Positions 15,198-23,985 of a stretch of 64,000 nucleotides of DNA are shown here, piece after piece. The stretch's first letter is position 1. Every line of letters begins with the position of its first letter. The notes under the pieces were generated by a model, which worked only from the letters and a program-made list of their open reading frames with translations, ran no database searches and was not told where the DNA came from. Source of the stretch: Fen-549 sp964636655 (GTDB taxonomy: Bacteria > Actinomycetota > Thermoleophilia > Gaiellales > Gaiellaceae). A program made the position numbers and the translations under genes. The stretch spans positions 1 to 64,000 of the forward strand of contig CAZWTK010000005.1 in the NCBI GenBank assembly GCA_964636655.1, written 5' to 3'.

Positions 15198-16025
15198 TTG
15201 CCCGAGCTCCCCGAAGTCGAAGCGCTCCGCCGCTCGCTCGACCAACCGGTCTCTGCCTCGCCGATCGAACGTGCCGGCCCGGCCCACCTGGCGACGTTGA
15301 AGACGGCCGAGCCGCCGCTCCGCGCGCTCGAGGGTCGCTGTCTAGCCGGCGCTCGACGGCGCGGAAAGCGCTTGCTCTTCCCCACGACCGACGGCGAGCT
15401 CGTGCTCATCGTGCACCTGATGAGCGCCGGACGCCTGCGCCTGCTCGCAGCGGGCAGGCGCGGCCCTGCGGCGCCGGCATTCCAGCTCGCCTTCGCCGGT
15501 GGGGCCAAGCTGATCTTGACCGAGCCCGGCAAGCGCAAGCGGGCCGGCGTCTGGCTGCTCGCACCTGAGCTGGCCGCACAGGAGCTTGCTCATCTCGGGT
15601 CCGATGCGCTCGGGCTCGAGCCGGCGGCGCTGGCCCACCTCTGCCAGGGAGAGCGGCGGCGCCTGCACGGCTTCCTGCGCGACCAGCGGGTATTGGCGGG
15701 CATCGGACGCGCCTGGGCGAACGAGATCCTGCACAGCGCCCGCCTTTCGCCCTTTGCCCTGGCCGATGAGCTCGACGCCGAGGCGCTCCGACGGCTCGCC
15801 GAGGCGATCGACTCGGAGCTCAGGCGCGGAATCGAGCTGCGCGAACGGGGGCTCTCAGACGACGACGTCTACCGCGTGCACCGCAGGCTGGACTTGCCCT
15901 GCCACGTCTGCGCGACGCCGATCGCGCGGATCGCCTTCGAGGAGCACACGATCTACTACTGCCCGCGCTGCCAGACGGACGGGCGAAAGCTCGCCGATCG
16001 CCGCCTTTCCCGATTGCTCCGCTAA
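15198..16025 (+). CDS. Formamidopyrimidine/endonuclease VIII-type DNA glycosylase
   Basis: This 275-residue protein starts with TTG and reads PELPEVE at once, so the catalytic N-terminal Pro and the Glu of the Fpg/Nei family are in place. Other family features are RGKRLLF (beta-hairpin Lys), HLMSAGRL (H-L-M.GRL strand), the helix-two-turn-helix (LRDQRVLAGIGRAWANEILH) and a C-terminal zinc finger (CHVCATPI ... CPRCQTDGRKL with the DNA-binding Arg). It excises oxidised bases and nicks the abasic site. Whether it prefers 8-oxoguanine or oxidised pyrimidines cannot be told. TAGGCT lies 10 nt before the TTG. An in-frame extension to 14991 runs back into sigA and is rejected. Confidence 0.9.
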   Translation: MPELPEVEALRRSLDQPVSASPIERAGPAHLATLKTAEPPLRALEGRCLAGARRRGKRLLFPTTDGELVLIVHLMSAGRLRLLAAGRRGPAAPAFQLAFAGGAKLILTEPGKRKRAGVWLLAPELAAQELAHLGSDALGLEPAALAHLCQGERRRLHGFLRDQRVLAGIGRAWANEILHSARLSPFALADELDAEALRRLAEAIDSELRRGIELRERGLSDDDVYRVHRRLDLPCHVCATPIARIAFEEHTIYYCPRCQTDGRKLADRRLSRLLR

Positions 16026-16059
16026 TCCGGAGCAATCGGCTAACTGCACTGCGCAAACC

Positions 16060-16086
16060 CGGCCTCGGGTGTGCGGCCCGAGGCCG
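16060..16086 (+). terminator. Stem-loop after the DNA glycosylase gene
   Basis: CGGCCTCGGG and CCCGAGGCCG form a perfect 10-bp stem around a TGTGCGG loop, 35 nt after the glycosylase stop codon. There is no U-run, but no other strong structure lies nearby, so it is the likely 3' end signal. Confidence 0.55.
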
Positions 16087-16122
16087 AGCAAGAACTTCTC
16101 GCAAAGTGCGGGAAATCCGTGT

Positions 16123-16204
16123 TGGGGATAATCGGTGTCCGACACTGGAAAACCTGGCGCAGCGTGTGGAGAACTAGCCGCTCTTTCCTGCACAATGTGG
16201 GGAA
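16123..16204 (+). other. Three DnaA-box-like sequences upstream of dnaB
   Basis: Within 82 nt there are three same-strand near-matches to the DnaA box complement TGTGGATAA: TGGGGATAA at 16123-16131 (one mismatch), TGTGGAGAA at 16165-16173 (one mismatch) and TGTGGGGAA at 16196-16204 (two mismatches). They lie in the 301-nt gene-free stretch before dnaB. The palindrome CGGTGTCCGACACTGG (16133-16148) sits among them. Confidence 0.4.
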
Positions 16205-16280
16205 CGTGTGTTCGCAAGAGCCGATTCATAGTGACTTTTTGGCCGTGTCTCTTTTCAACAGGCCGTTAGTAACAGCCGTT

Positions 16281-16312
16281 TCGGAGCCGGTTTGTGCTTG
16301 AACCGGCTCCGA
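16281..16312 (+). promoter_or_regulatory. Leader hairpin immediately upstream of the dnaB ribosome-binding site
   Basis: TCGGAGCCGGTT and AACCGGCTCCGA form a perfect 12-bp stem with an 8-nt loop (TGTGCTTG). The stem ends 2 nt before AAGGATGAGG, the likely dnaB ribosome-binding site. It could be an attenuator, a protein-binding site or an mRNA-stabilising element. A perfect stem this close to the translation start is unlikely to be neutral. Confidence 0.6.
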
Positions 16313-16326
16313 ACAAGGATGAGGCC

Positions 16327-17676
16327 ATGACGTCTGCCGCCGTCAGTCTTGTCGAACCTGCGCGCGTGCCGCCGCAGAATGTCGAAGCCGAGGAATACGT
16401 CCTCGGCGCGATGCTGCTTGCGCCCGGCGCGATCGGAGCGGTCTCGGAGATCTGCAGGGCGGAGGACTTCTACCGGCAGAGCCACGGGCGTATCTACCGG
16501 GCGGCACTCGCCCTCTACGGGAGAGGCGAGCCGGTCGACGCGATCACCCTTACCGACGAGCTGGACAAGCTCGGCGAGCTGGAGGAAGTAGGCGGGCGCT
16601 CGCGGATCCACGAACTGGCGGCTCTGGTTCCTGCTAGCGCCAACGCCGGTCACTACGCCCGCATCGTGCACGAGATGGCGATCCTGCGCGGGCTGATCAC
16701 CTCCGGCCAGGAGATCGCAACCCTGGGCTACGACCGCCCCGGCGAGGTGACCGAGCTCGTCGACCGAGCCGAGCAGATCATCTTCGCCATTTCGCAGGAC
16801 CGAGTCTCGAGCGAGTTCAGCCACATCGAGCAGCTGCTCAAGGAGAGCTTCGAGCGAATCACGGCGCTCTACGAAGCGGGCGCCGAGATCACCGGCGTCG
16901 CTTCGGGCTTCCGAGACATCGATCGCATCACCTCCGGCTTCCAGCCGGGGAACTTGATCATCATCGCCGCGCGCCCGTCGATGGGGAAATCGGCGCTCGC
17001 TCTGTGCATGGCGGCCAACATGGGCGTGCGCCTGAACATCCCCGTGGCCCTGTTCACGCTCGAGATGTCCAAGGCCGAGGTTACACAGCGCCTGATGTGC
17101 AGCGAGGCCAAGGTCGAGTCGCAGAAGCTGCGCTCGGGCAAGCTCTCACCCGAGGACTGGCCTCGCCTGACGGCGGCCTGTGACAAGCTGGCGCGCGCTC
17201 CGATCTACGTCGACGACACCGGCTCGATCACGATGATGGAGATCCGCTCCAAGGCCCGGCGCCTGAAAGCGCGCGAGCCGAAGCTGGGGCTGATCATCGT
17301 CGACTACCTGCAGCTGATGACCTCAGGCGCCTCGGTCGAGAACCGCGTCCAGGAGGTCTCGGCGATCTCGCGCAACCTGAAGATCCTGGCGCGCGATCTG
17401 GAGGTACCGATCGTCGCCCTCTCGCAGCTCTCGCGCGCGGTCGAGCAGCGCCACGACAAGCGCCCGATTCTCTCCGACCTGCGTGAGTCCGGCGCGATCG
17501 AGCAGGACGCCGACATCGTCGGCTTCATCTACCGCGACGAGTACTACAACGACGAGTCCGATCAGCAAGGACTGGCCGAGGTGATCGTGGCCAAGCACCG
17601 AAACGGCCCCACCGACATGGTCAAGCTCTCGTTTCTCAAGCGCTACGCCAAGTTCGCAGATCTGGCGGCGGTGTGA
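16327..17676 (+). CDS. dnaB: Replicative DNA helicase
   Basis: This 449-residue hexameric 5'-3' helicase has an N-terminal helical domain (PPQNVEAEEYVLGAMLL, RIYRAALALYGRGEPVDAIT) and a RecA-like domain with Walker A ARPSMGKSALAL, Walker B-like LGLIIVDYLQLM, AISRNLKILARDLEVPIVAL and the C-terminal LRESGAIEQDADIVGFIYR. No intein interrupts the Walker A region, where many actinobacterial dnaB genes carry one. The ATG at 16327 is preferred because AAGGATGAGG precedes it. An in-frame TTG at 16294 would start inside the leader hairpin. It unwinds DNA at the replication fork with DnaG primase. Confidence 0.96.
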   Translation: MTSAAVSLVEPARVPPQNVEAEEYVLGAMLLAPGAIGAVSEICRAEDFYRQSHGRIYRAALALYGRGEPVDAITLTDELDKLGELEEVGGRSRIHELAALVPASANAGHYARIVHEMAILRGLITSGQEIATLGYDRPGEVTELVDRAEQIIFAISQDRVSSEFSHIEQLLKESFERITALYEAGAEITGVASGFRDIDRITSGFQPGNLIIIAARPSMGKSALALCMAANMGVRLNIPVALFTLEMSKAEVTQRLMCSEAKVESQKLRSGKLSPEDWPRLTAACDKLARAPIYVDDTGSITMMEIRSKARRLKAREPKLGLIIVDYLQLMTSGASVENRVQEVSAISRNLKILARDLEVPIVALSQLSRAVEQRHDKRPILSDLRESGAIEQDADIVGFIYRDEYYNDESDQQGLAEVIVAKHRNGPTDMVKLSFLKRYAKFADLAAV

Positions 17677-17793
17677 CCGTGCGCGGCTCGGGCGATCGAG
17701 CTTCGCACCCCGCGCTACCAGAGAAGGGAGGGCATGCACGTCCGACCGCGAACGGACAATGAACTACTCCGCGGCTCGAGACGGGAGGGGGAG

Positions 17794-18015
17794 ATGACGA
17801 CGGATGTGAAGCAGACGGTCTGGCTTGGCCCCGGCGTCGTGCGCTTTACCGTTCTCTGCGAGGCCTGCCTGGCGGAGTGCTCACCCAAGGAAGGTCGCTA
17901 CGCGACCGTGCTCGAGGGCGAGCTTCCGCTTTCGCGCGTGCGCGAAGAAGCCAGCTGCCCGCACGGCCACGCCTTCGAGCTGGTGCGTACAAGCGCCGGC
18001 CGCAGGGCCGCTTAA
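17794..18015 (+). CDS. Small conserved-type protein with Cys pair, unknown function
   Basis: This 73-residue protein starts at an ATG preceded by GGGAGGGGGAG. It contains CEAC and CPHGHAFELVRT, so four Cys/His ligands could bind one zinc ion in a ribbon, but the spacing is not that of a family I can name. It lies between dnaB and purA on the same strand, 117 nt after dnaB and 95 nt before purA. Codon use matches its neighbours, which supports a real gene. Confidence 0.6.
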   Translation: MTTDVKQTVWLGPGVVRFTVLCEACLAECSPKEGRYATVLEGELPLSRVREEASCPHGHAFELVRTSAGRRAA

Positions 18016-18110
18016 CCTCGGACTCGTTTCGGAACGCGCTCGCGAGAGGCCGCCGCCCCGGCGTCGGCTCAACCGCGCCGTCCGCCGATCGTTCAGGCAA
18101 ACTCTCGCTC

Positions 18111-19403
<1,293 letters not shown>

Positions 19404-19610
19404 CCGGCGCTGTCGAGCGCGGGCCTTCTCCACTTCTCGGGATACGGGCGTCTTTGCCCACCTCTCCACCCCAGAGCGCGAAGCGAAATGAAGACCCGTC
19501 GACTGGGCGTGGCCGGTAAGCGCGAGGTTCGGACGCAGCGTCGTATTCGTAGCTGGAGGCTACGGGTGCGACCGGGGACGACGTCCTTGCGCCGCGGTGC
19601 GCTAGTTCAG

Positions 19611-19683
19611 GGTTCGGGCGCCTTTGCCCACCCACCTCCCCCCACCCTCCCACGGGGCGGGGAACGGTATCGAGTAAAAGCGC
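19611..19683 (+). repeat. Dispersed intergenic repeat, copy 2
   Basis: This is the plus-strand counterpart of 4260-4334: GGTTCGGGCGCCTTTGCCC, then a C-rich run, CACGGGGCGGGG, AACGGTATCGAG and AAAGCGC in the same order. The two copies are inverted relative to each other and 15 kb apart. Both lie outside genes. Confidence 0.75.
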
Positions 19684-19717
19684 ACTTAAGTGAGCCACCC
19701 GCGAAACAAAAGACCCG

Positions 19718-19734
19718 CCGGTGTCAGACACCGG
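19718..19734. repeat. Palindrome CCGGTGTC-A-GACACCGG
   Basis: A perfect 8-bp inverted repeat around one base. Related palindromes of the form CGGTGYC-N-GRCAC occur at 16133-16148, 57584-57597 and 57671-57685, all intergenic, so this looks like a dispersed REP-type motif. Confidence 0.6.
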
Positions 19735-19879
19735 TCAGAGAAAGCTTCGCTCGTCAAGCCCGAGAAGTGCCGAGAGCGTGCCGGCTTCGTGTCGAATCAA
19801 TCCGCGCGGCGCGAGCCGGTAAATGTGCCTCCCGCTTCGCGCCCTGACGGGGAGGCGGGATCAGCGAGACGCCCACCCC

Positions 19880-20812
19880 CTAGAAGACGTACGACCCGAC
19901 CACGACCGCGATGATCACCGGAATCGTCGCCGCCACCACCATCAAGCGCATCAGCGACGGGCGCATGTCGTAGACGCGGGCGATCGTGAGCAGGTGGAAG
20001 GCCGGCGGCATCGCCGCCAGCAGGTAGAAGGTCGAAGGAATGTGAGCGCCGACGGCTCTGCCGAGCAGGAACAGAATGAGCGGCCCGGCACCGATCTTGA
20101 GCGCCATCGCTCCCGTCGCCCGTGCCACCTCGAGCAGGTCGTGCTCGACCTGATGGAGTGGAAGCGAGATGCCGAGCATGAGAAACCCGATCGGCCCGAC
20201 GACGGCCGCAGCGCCGTCCTCGACCGTGTGAATGTGCGGAATGTGCACCCCGAGGCCGCGCAGCGAGAGCGCTACGGCGAGTGCCCAAAGAGGCGGGTTG
20301 AGCAGAACCGCGGCCAGACGCGACCGACCCTCCGCGTCGGCTGAGCGCCGGCCAAAGAGGCGCGCCACGGCCACCGAGACCGACGACATCGGTACGCCGA
20401 ACGAGAGCTGGTCGTAGACGACGGCCTGAGAAAGCCCCTCGTGCCCGAAGGCGAGCTGGGCGAGCGGGTAGCCGATGAAGCCCGTGTTGCCGACTCCCGC
20501 AGCGAGCGTGAGGGCTCCCTGTTCGTCGCGTTCGCGCGTGACCAGGCGCGCGTAGAGATGGCTGAGCAGTAGAAGCGTCCAGGTGCTCGCGATCACGGCC
20601 GCGACGGCCAGCACCAACTTGCGATCAAGCGGAAAACCTAGGAAGGTCGCGAAGACGAGCACCGGGATCACCGCCCAGAAGCTGACGACCCAGATCAGGT
20701 CACGCAGACGCTCCTGCGAGCGCAGGCGTTGCAGCAGGAGACCGGCCAGAAGAGCAACCAGGAGAAAGACGAGCTTGAGCATCCGCACCAGGCTATCCGC
20801 CACGGCGACCAC
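19880..20812 (-). CDS. AEC family transporter (auxin efflux carrier/MleP-like)
   Basis: This 310-residue membrane protein has about ten TM helices in two blocks of five, as in the AEC (PIN-like, malate permease) family. The conserved broken-helix motif is visible as GVGNTGFIGYPLAQLAFG near residue 105, and the second half has GPIGFLMLGISLPL and AAMPPAFHLLTIARVYD. Members carry small organic anions by facilitated or secondary transport. The substrate is unknown. It is divergent from purD, so the two share about 24 nt of upstream DNA. Confidence 0.88.
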   Translation of the reverse strand: MVAVADSLVRMLKLVFLLVALLAGLLLQRLRSQERLRDLIWVVSFWAVIPVLVFATFLGFPLDRKLVLAVAAVIASTWTLLLLSHLYARLVTRERDEQGALTLAAGVGNTGFIGYPLAQLAFGHEGLSQAVVYDQLSFGVPMSSVSVAVARLFGRRSADAEGRSRLAAVLLNPPLWALAVALSLRGLGVHIPHIHTVEDGAAAVVGPIGFLMLGISLPLHQVEHDLLEVARATGAMALKIGAGPLILFLLGRAVGAHIPSTFYLLAAMPPAFHLLTIARVYDMRPSLMRLMVVAATIPVIIAVVVGSYVF

Positions 20813-20836
20813 AGAAACGCTTAGATTTCCCTAGGC

Positions 20837-22069
20837 ATGAAGGTACTCATCGTTGGATCTGGCGGTCGCGAGCACGCACTGGCCTGGAAACTCGCCCAAA
20901 GCCCGAAGCTGAGCGAGCTGCACGCCGCACCGGGAAACCCGGGCATCGCCGCGCTCGGCAGCTGCCACCCAGTTCGCGCCGACGATGGCGAGGGACTGCT
21001 CACGCTGGCGCACTCGCTGGCGATCGACCTGGTCGTCGTCGGGCCGGAGGTGCCGCTCGTGGCCGGGGTGGCCGACCAGCTTCGCCACGCCGGCATAGCC
21101 GTCTTCGGGCCCGCACGAGAGGCGGCCATGCTCGAAGGCTCGAAATCCTTCGCCAAGGAGCTGATGCTCGCCGCCGGTGTGCCAACGGCAAAGGAGCTCC
21201 CAGAGCCGATTGCGCCCTGCGTGGTCAAGGCCGACGGGCTCGCGGCCGGCAAGGGTGTGTTCGTCTGCCCCGACGCCGTGTCGCTGGCCAGAGCGCTCAA
21301 GGAGGTCGAGGCCTTCCCCGGCGAGCCCGTTTTCGAAGAGCTCCTCGTCGGCGAGGAGTTGTCGATGCTGGTGCTGGCCGCCGGCGAGGAAACACTAGCG
21401 CTGGCGCCGGCCCAGGACTTCAAGCGCGCCTACGACGGTGACCAGGGCCCGAACACCGGCGGCATGGGCTCGTACTCCCCGGTGCCGGGCATCGGTCCGG
21501 CCGAGGTCGAGGCCATTCTCGAGCAGGTACACCGCCCGGTACTGGCCGAGCTGGCCGATCGCGGCCACCCCTTCATCGGAGTTCTCTACGCCGGTCTGAT
21601 GCGCACAGGCGAGGGGATCAAGGTGCTCGAGTTCAACGTCCGCTTCGGCGATCCCGAGACCCAAGCCATCCTGCCGCGGCTCGAGGGCGATTTACTGGAT
21701 GCACTGAGCACCGTTGCGAACGGCACGCTCGAGGACGTTGAGCTGGGCGTCTCGGACGAGGCCTGCGTAACGGTCGTGCTCGCGGCTGGCGACTACCCGG
21801 CTAGCTCCGACAAGGGCTCGCCGATCACGGGCATCGCCGCAGCCGAAGAGACCGGCGCGGTGGTCTTCCAGGCCGGCACGGCGATGCGCGACGAGGCGTT
21901 GGTTACGAGCGGGGGCCGGGTGCTGAACGTGAGCGCGCTCGGTCAGACGATCACGGCGGCACGCGAACGAGCCTACGCAGCCTGCGAGAAGATCGGCTGG
22001 GAAAACATGCGTTACCGCTCCGACATCGCTCTCGAAGCGGCTGAACGAGAGGCGGGAAAGGGTGGCTGA
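20837..22069 (+). CDS. purD: Phosphoribosylamine-glycine ligase (GAR synthetase)
   Basis: This 410-residue ATP-grasp enzyme makes GAR from phosphoribosylamine and glycine. Motifs include MKVLIVGSGGREHALAWKL at the N-terminus, VVGPEVPLVAGVAD, GPAREAAMLEGSKSFAKELM, PCVVKADGLAAGKGV (ATP-grasp), FKRAYDGDQGPNTGGMGSYSP and EFNVRFGDPETQAILPRL (metal and catalytic loop). Only 24 nt separate it from the divergent transporter, and TAGATT lies 9 nt before the ATG. Its 3' end overlaps purE by 8 nt. Confidence 0.96.
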   Translation: MKVLIVGSGGREHALAWKLAQSPKLSELHAAPGNPGIAALGSCHPVRADDGEGLLTLAHSLAIDLVVVGPEVPLVAGVADQLRHAGIAVFGPAREAAMLEGSKSFAKELMLAAGVPTAKELPEPIAPCVVKADGLAAGKGVFVCPDAVSLARALKEVEAFPGEPVFEELLVGEELSMLVLAAGEETLALAPAQDFKRAYDGDQGPNTGGMGSYSPVPGIGPAEVEAILEQVHRPVLAELADRGHPFIGVLYAGLMRTGEGIKVLEFNVRFGDPETQAILPRLEGDLLDALSTVANGTLEDVELGVSDEACVTVVLAAGDYPASSDKGSPITGIAAAEETGAVVFQAGTAMRDEALVTSGGRVLNVSALGQTITAARERAYAACEKIGWENMRYRSDIALEAAEREAGKGG

Positions 22070-22481
22070 GCAGGTGCTGGTGGGAGTTTTGATCGGCTCG
22101 GAGTCCGACCGCGAGCGCATGCAGCCTTGCCTGGACGAGCTCTCCGGCCGCAACATCGCCTGCGAGCTCGAGGTGCGCTCGGCGCACCGTTCCCCCGACG
22201 CCGTGGCCGAGTACTGCCGCGGCGCCGCCGAGCGCGGGCTCAAGGTGCTCATCTGCGGCGCCGGCATGGCCGCGGCACTGCCCGGTATGGCTGCCGCCTA
22301 CACCGAGCTGCCCGTAATCGGCGTCCCGCTCCGCTCCGAGAAGAGCGCGATGGACGGCATGGACGCGCTGCTGGCAATCGCCCAGATGCCGCCCGGAGTA
22401 CCGGTCGCCGCGGTCTCGATCGATGGCGCACGAAACGCCGCCATCCTGGCCGCACGCATTCTCGCGCTCCTGCAGTACTGA
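22062..22481 (+). CDS. purE: 5-(Carboxyamino)imidazole ribonucleotide mutase-like protein
   Basis: This 139-residue protein is short for PurE (usually about 160). It retains IGSESDRERM (phosphate loop GSxSD), VRSAHRSPDAV with the conserved His, CGAGMAAALPGM, LPVIGVPL, IAQMPPGVPVAAV and the C-terminal NAAILAARIL. The class I segment GGAAHLPGM is here GMAAALPGM, so the second active-site His is missing. Class I enzymes rearrange N5-CAIR made by PurK, but no purK is present in this window. The GTG overlaps purD by 8 nt. Confidence 0.88.
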   Translation: MAEQVLVGVLIGSESDRERMQPCLDELSGRNIACELEVRSAHRSPDAVAEYCRGAAERGLKVLICGAGMAAALPGMAAAYTELPVIGVPLRSEKSAMDGMDALLAIAQMPPGVPVAAVSIDGARNAAILAARILALLQY

Positions 22482-22933
22482 TGTCCCGGGCGAGTGTCGA
22501 TCGCCTCTGGGTCTCGGGCCAGTCTCTGCTCATTGTGCTGGTCGTGGTCGCCGCGATCTTCGGGCCGGGCTGGGGTGCCAGGCTCTTCCTTGCAATTGCG
22601 GGCGGGGTCGTCGCGGTCGCGGGCGGGCTGACGATGCTCTGGGGCGGGCGCACGCTCGGTCGCTTGCTGACCCCTTTCCCGAGCCCGCGGGGGAAGCACC
22701 TCGAGCGCGGGCCCTACCGCTTCGTTCGCCATCCCATATATGGCGGCGTCATCGCCGTCGCGGTCGGCGCCGCGCTCGTCTACAGCCCGGTCGCGCTCGC
22801 TCCGGCTTCGGCTCTGGTTCCCTACTTCCTTTTCAAGGCGCGCTACGAGGAACGACTGCTCGCGCAGGCCGACCCGGGCTACGGCGAATACCTCGGCCGG
22901 GTGCGAAAGCGCTTCTTCCCCGGGCTGCTCTGA
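22481..22933 (+). CDS. Isoprenylcysteine carboxyl methyltransferase/PEMT-like membrane protein
   Basis: This 150-residue protein starts at an ATG overlapping the purE stop (TGATG). It has about four TM helices and the family signature GPYRFVRHPIYGG (residues about 75-87), followed by ARYEERLLAQADPGYGEYLGRVRKRFFPGL at the end (given here as the known ICMT-type tail). Bacterial members methylate isoprenoid or lipid head groups with S-adenosylmethionine. Coupling to purE is probably positional rather than functional. Confidence 0.85.
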   Translation: MSRASVDRLWVSGQSLLIVLVVVAAIFGPGWGARLFLAIAGGVVAVAGGLTMLWGGRTLGRLLTPFPSPRGKHLERGPYRFVRHPIYGGVIAVAVGAALVYSPVALAPASALVPYFLFKARYEERLLAQADPGYGEYLGRVRKRFFPGLL

Positions 22934-22939
22934 ACGACG

Positions 22940-23887
22940 TTACCCCCGCCAGTGCGCCCAGCAGAAACTCGACGGACCGTCGAGCGGTGGCGGATCGAGC
23001 ATCAGCAGCTCGGGCACGGTGACGGGGATCAGGCCACGCTTCTCGAGCCCCGGCAGGATCAGGCGATGGAGAGCGCGAATCGTCTGGCCGCGGTTGTCGT
23101 GCATCAGCACGATCGAGCCCGGCTGGATGTTGCGCAGCACCTCGCGGCCGATCTGGCGCCAGTTCTTTCCCTGTGAGTCGCCGCTGTCGATGCTCCAGAG
23201 CACCTCGACCATCCCGAGCCGGCGCGCAACCTTGTCGACGCGGGCGTTCCTGGCGCCGTAGGGCGGGCGGAAGAGGCGCGCCTCTGCTCCCGTCGCCTTG
23301 GCGATCGCGTTTCTCGTCCAGACGATCTGGTTGCGTATCTTCGCCTGCTTCAGCCGGTCAAGTGATTTGTGCTTCCAGGCGTGGACTCCAAGCGCCGCGT
23401 AGTCCTCCATCTCCTCTCGCGCCAAGCTTTGCCGAGACGGCACGTTGCGACCGATCAGGAAGAAGGTCGCTCGTACGTGCTTCTTGCGAAGAATCGTGAG
23501 AGCGAGCTGTGTATATGCGCCAGGGCCGTCGTCGAAGGTGAGCGCGACGTAGCGGCCGCTCAAACCGCCGCAGTAGACCGGCTTGCCTCGGGCGACAAAT
23601 CGGTCGAGCGCGGCGTTCTCGCCCAGGTGGGTGGTCTTGTCGATCGCCCCGGCAAGCGTGGCCAGCCAGGGCACCGGGGCGGCCGGCCTCGCCGCGACCG
23701 TTTTAGTGGTGGTCGTCCGGGCGCTGAGCGTCGGCTCCGGCACCGACGAATCGCCTCCGCTGAGAAGGAAGAGGGCGAGGCCGAGCACACCGGCCAGCGC
23801 CGGCACGACTGCAAGCGCCGCCAGCCTCTGGCGCCGTAAGCGCCAGCGCCTTCGCTCTCGCTCGATCTCTCGCTGTTCGTTCGTCAC
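22940..23887 (-). CDS. Secreted polysaccharide deacetylase (NodB homology, CE4)
   Basis: This 315-residue protein has a cytoplasmic basic N-terminus, one TM anchor (residues about 25-43), a Thr/Ala-rich linker and a NodB domain. CE4 motifs are TFDDGP (motif 1), HAWKHKSL (motif 2, zinc-binding His pair), RPPYGARN (motif 3), LWSIDSGDSQG (motif 4) and IVLMHD (motif 5). It should remove acetyl groups from peptidoglycan or a surface glycan outside the membrane. I chose the GTG at 23887, since a longer reading would overlap the purB promoter. It ends convergent with the methyltransferase gene. Confidence 0.88.
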   Translation of the reverse strand: MTNEQREIERERRRWRLRRQRLAALAVVPALAGVLGLALFLLSGGDSSVPEPTLSARTTTTKTVAARPAAPVPWLATLAGAIDKTTHLGENAALDRFVARGKPVYCGGLSGRYVALTFDDGPGAYTQLALTILRKKHVRATFFLIGRNVPSRQSLAREEMEDYAALGVHAWKHKSLDRLKQAKIRNQIVWTRNAIAKATGAEARLFRPPYGARNARVDKVARRLGMVEVLWSIDSGDSQGKNWRQIGREVLRNIQPGSIVLMHDNRGQTIRALHRLILPGLEKRGLIPVTVPELLMLDPPPLDGPSSFCWAHWRG

Positions 23888-23971
23888 GCTCGGAATCGTG
23901 ATCCATTCTGAGGCATGCGCGAGAGTCCGCGCCGGGAACGGCTCGTCGCAGGCGCCGGCCAGTACTGCATC

Positions 23972-23977
23972 TAGACT
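23972..23977 (+). promoter_or_regulatory. -10 element TAGACT of a leaderless purB transcript
   Basis: TAGACT ends 8 nt before the purB GTG at 23986, so transcription should begin at or next to the start codon. No Shine-Dalgarno sequence is present. It is one of about fifteen such arrangements in this window. Confidence 0.55.
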
Positions 23978-23985
23978 ATCCAGCA

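Larger units (their letters stand above)
19404..19879. other. 476-nt gene-free region between convergent purA and the AEC transporter
   Basis: I see no convincing coding frame here. The region holds the 73-nt dispersed repeat (19611-19683), a shorter relative of it near 19448 sharing GGGCGTCTTTGCCCACC with one substitution, and the palindrome at 19718-19734. It looks like an accumulation site for short intergenic repeats. Confidence 0.6.

Noticed and set aside
14999..15538. N-terminal extension of the sigma factor to 15538
   Set aside because: The extra residues are Ser/Arg/Pro-rich, overlap the Fpg-like gene on the other strand and do not resemble region 1.1. The ATG at 14998 fits the family.
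16327..17676. An intein in dnaB
   Set aside because: Inteins are common in actinobacterial dnaB, but the Walker A and downstream motifs are continuous and the length is normal.
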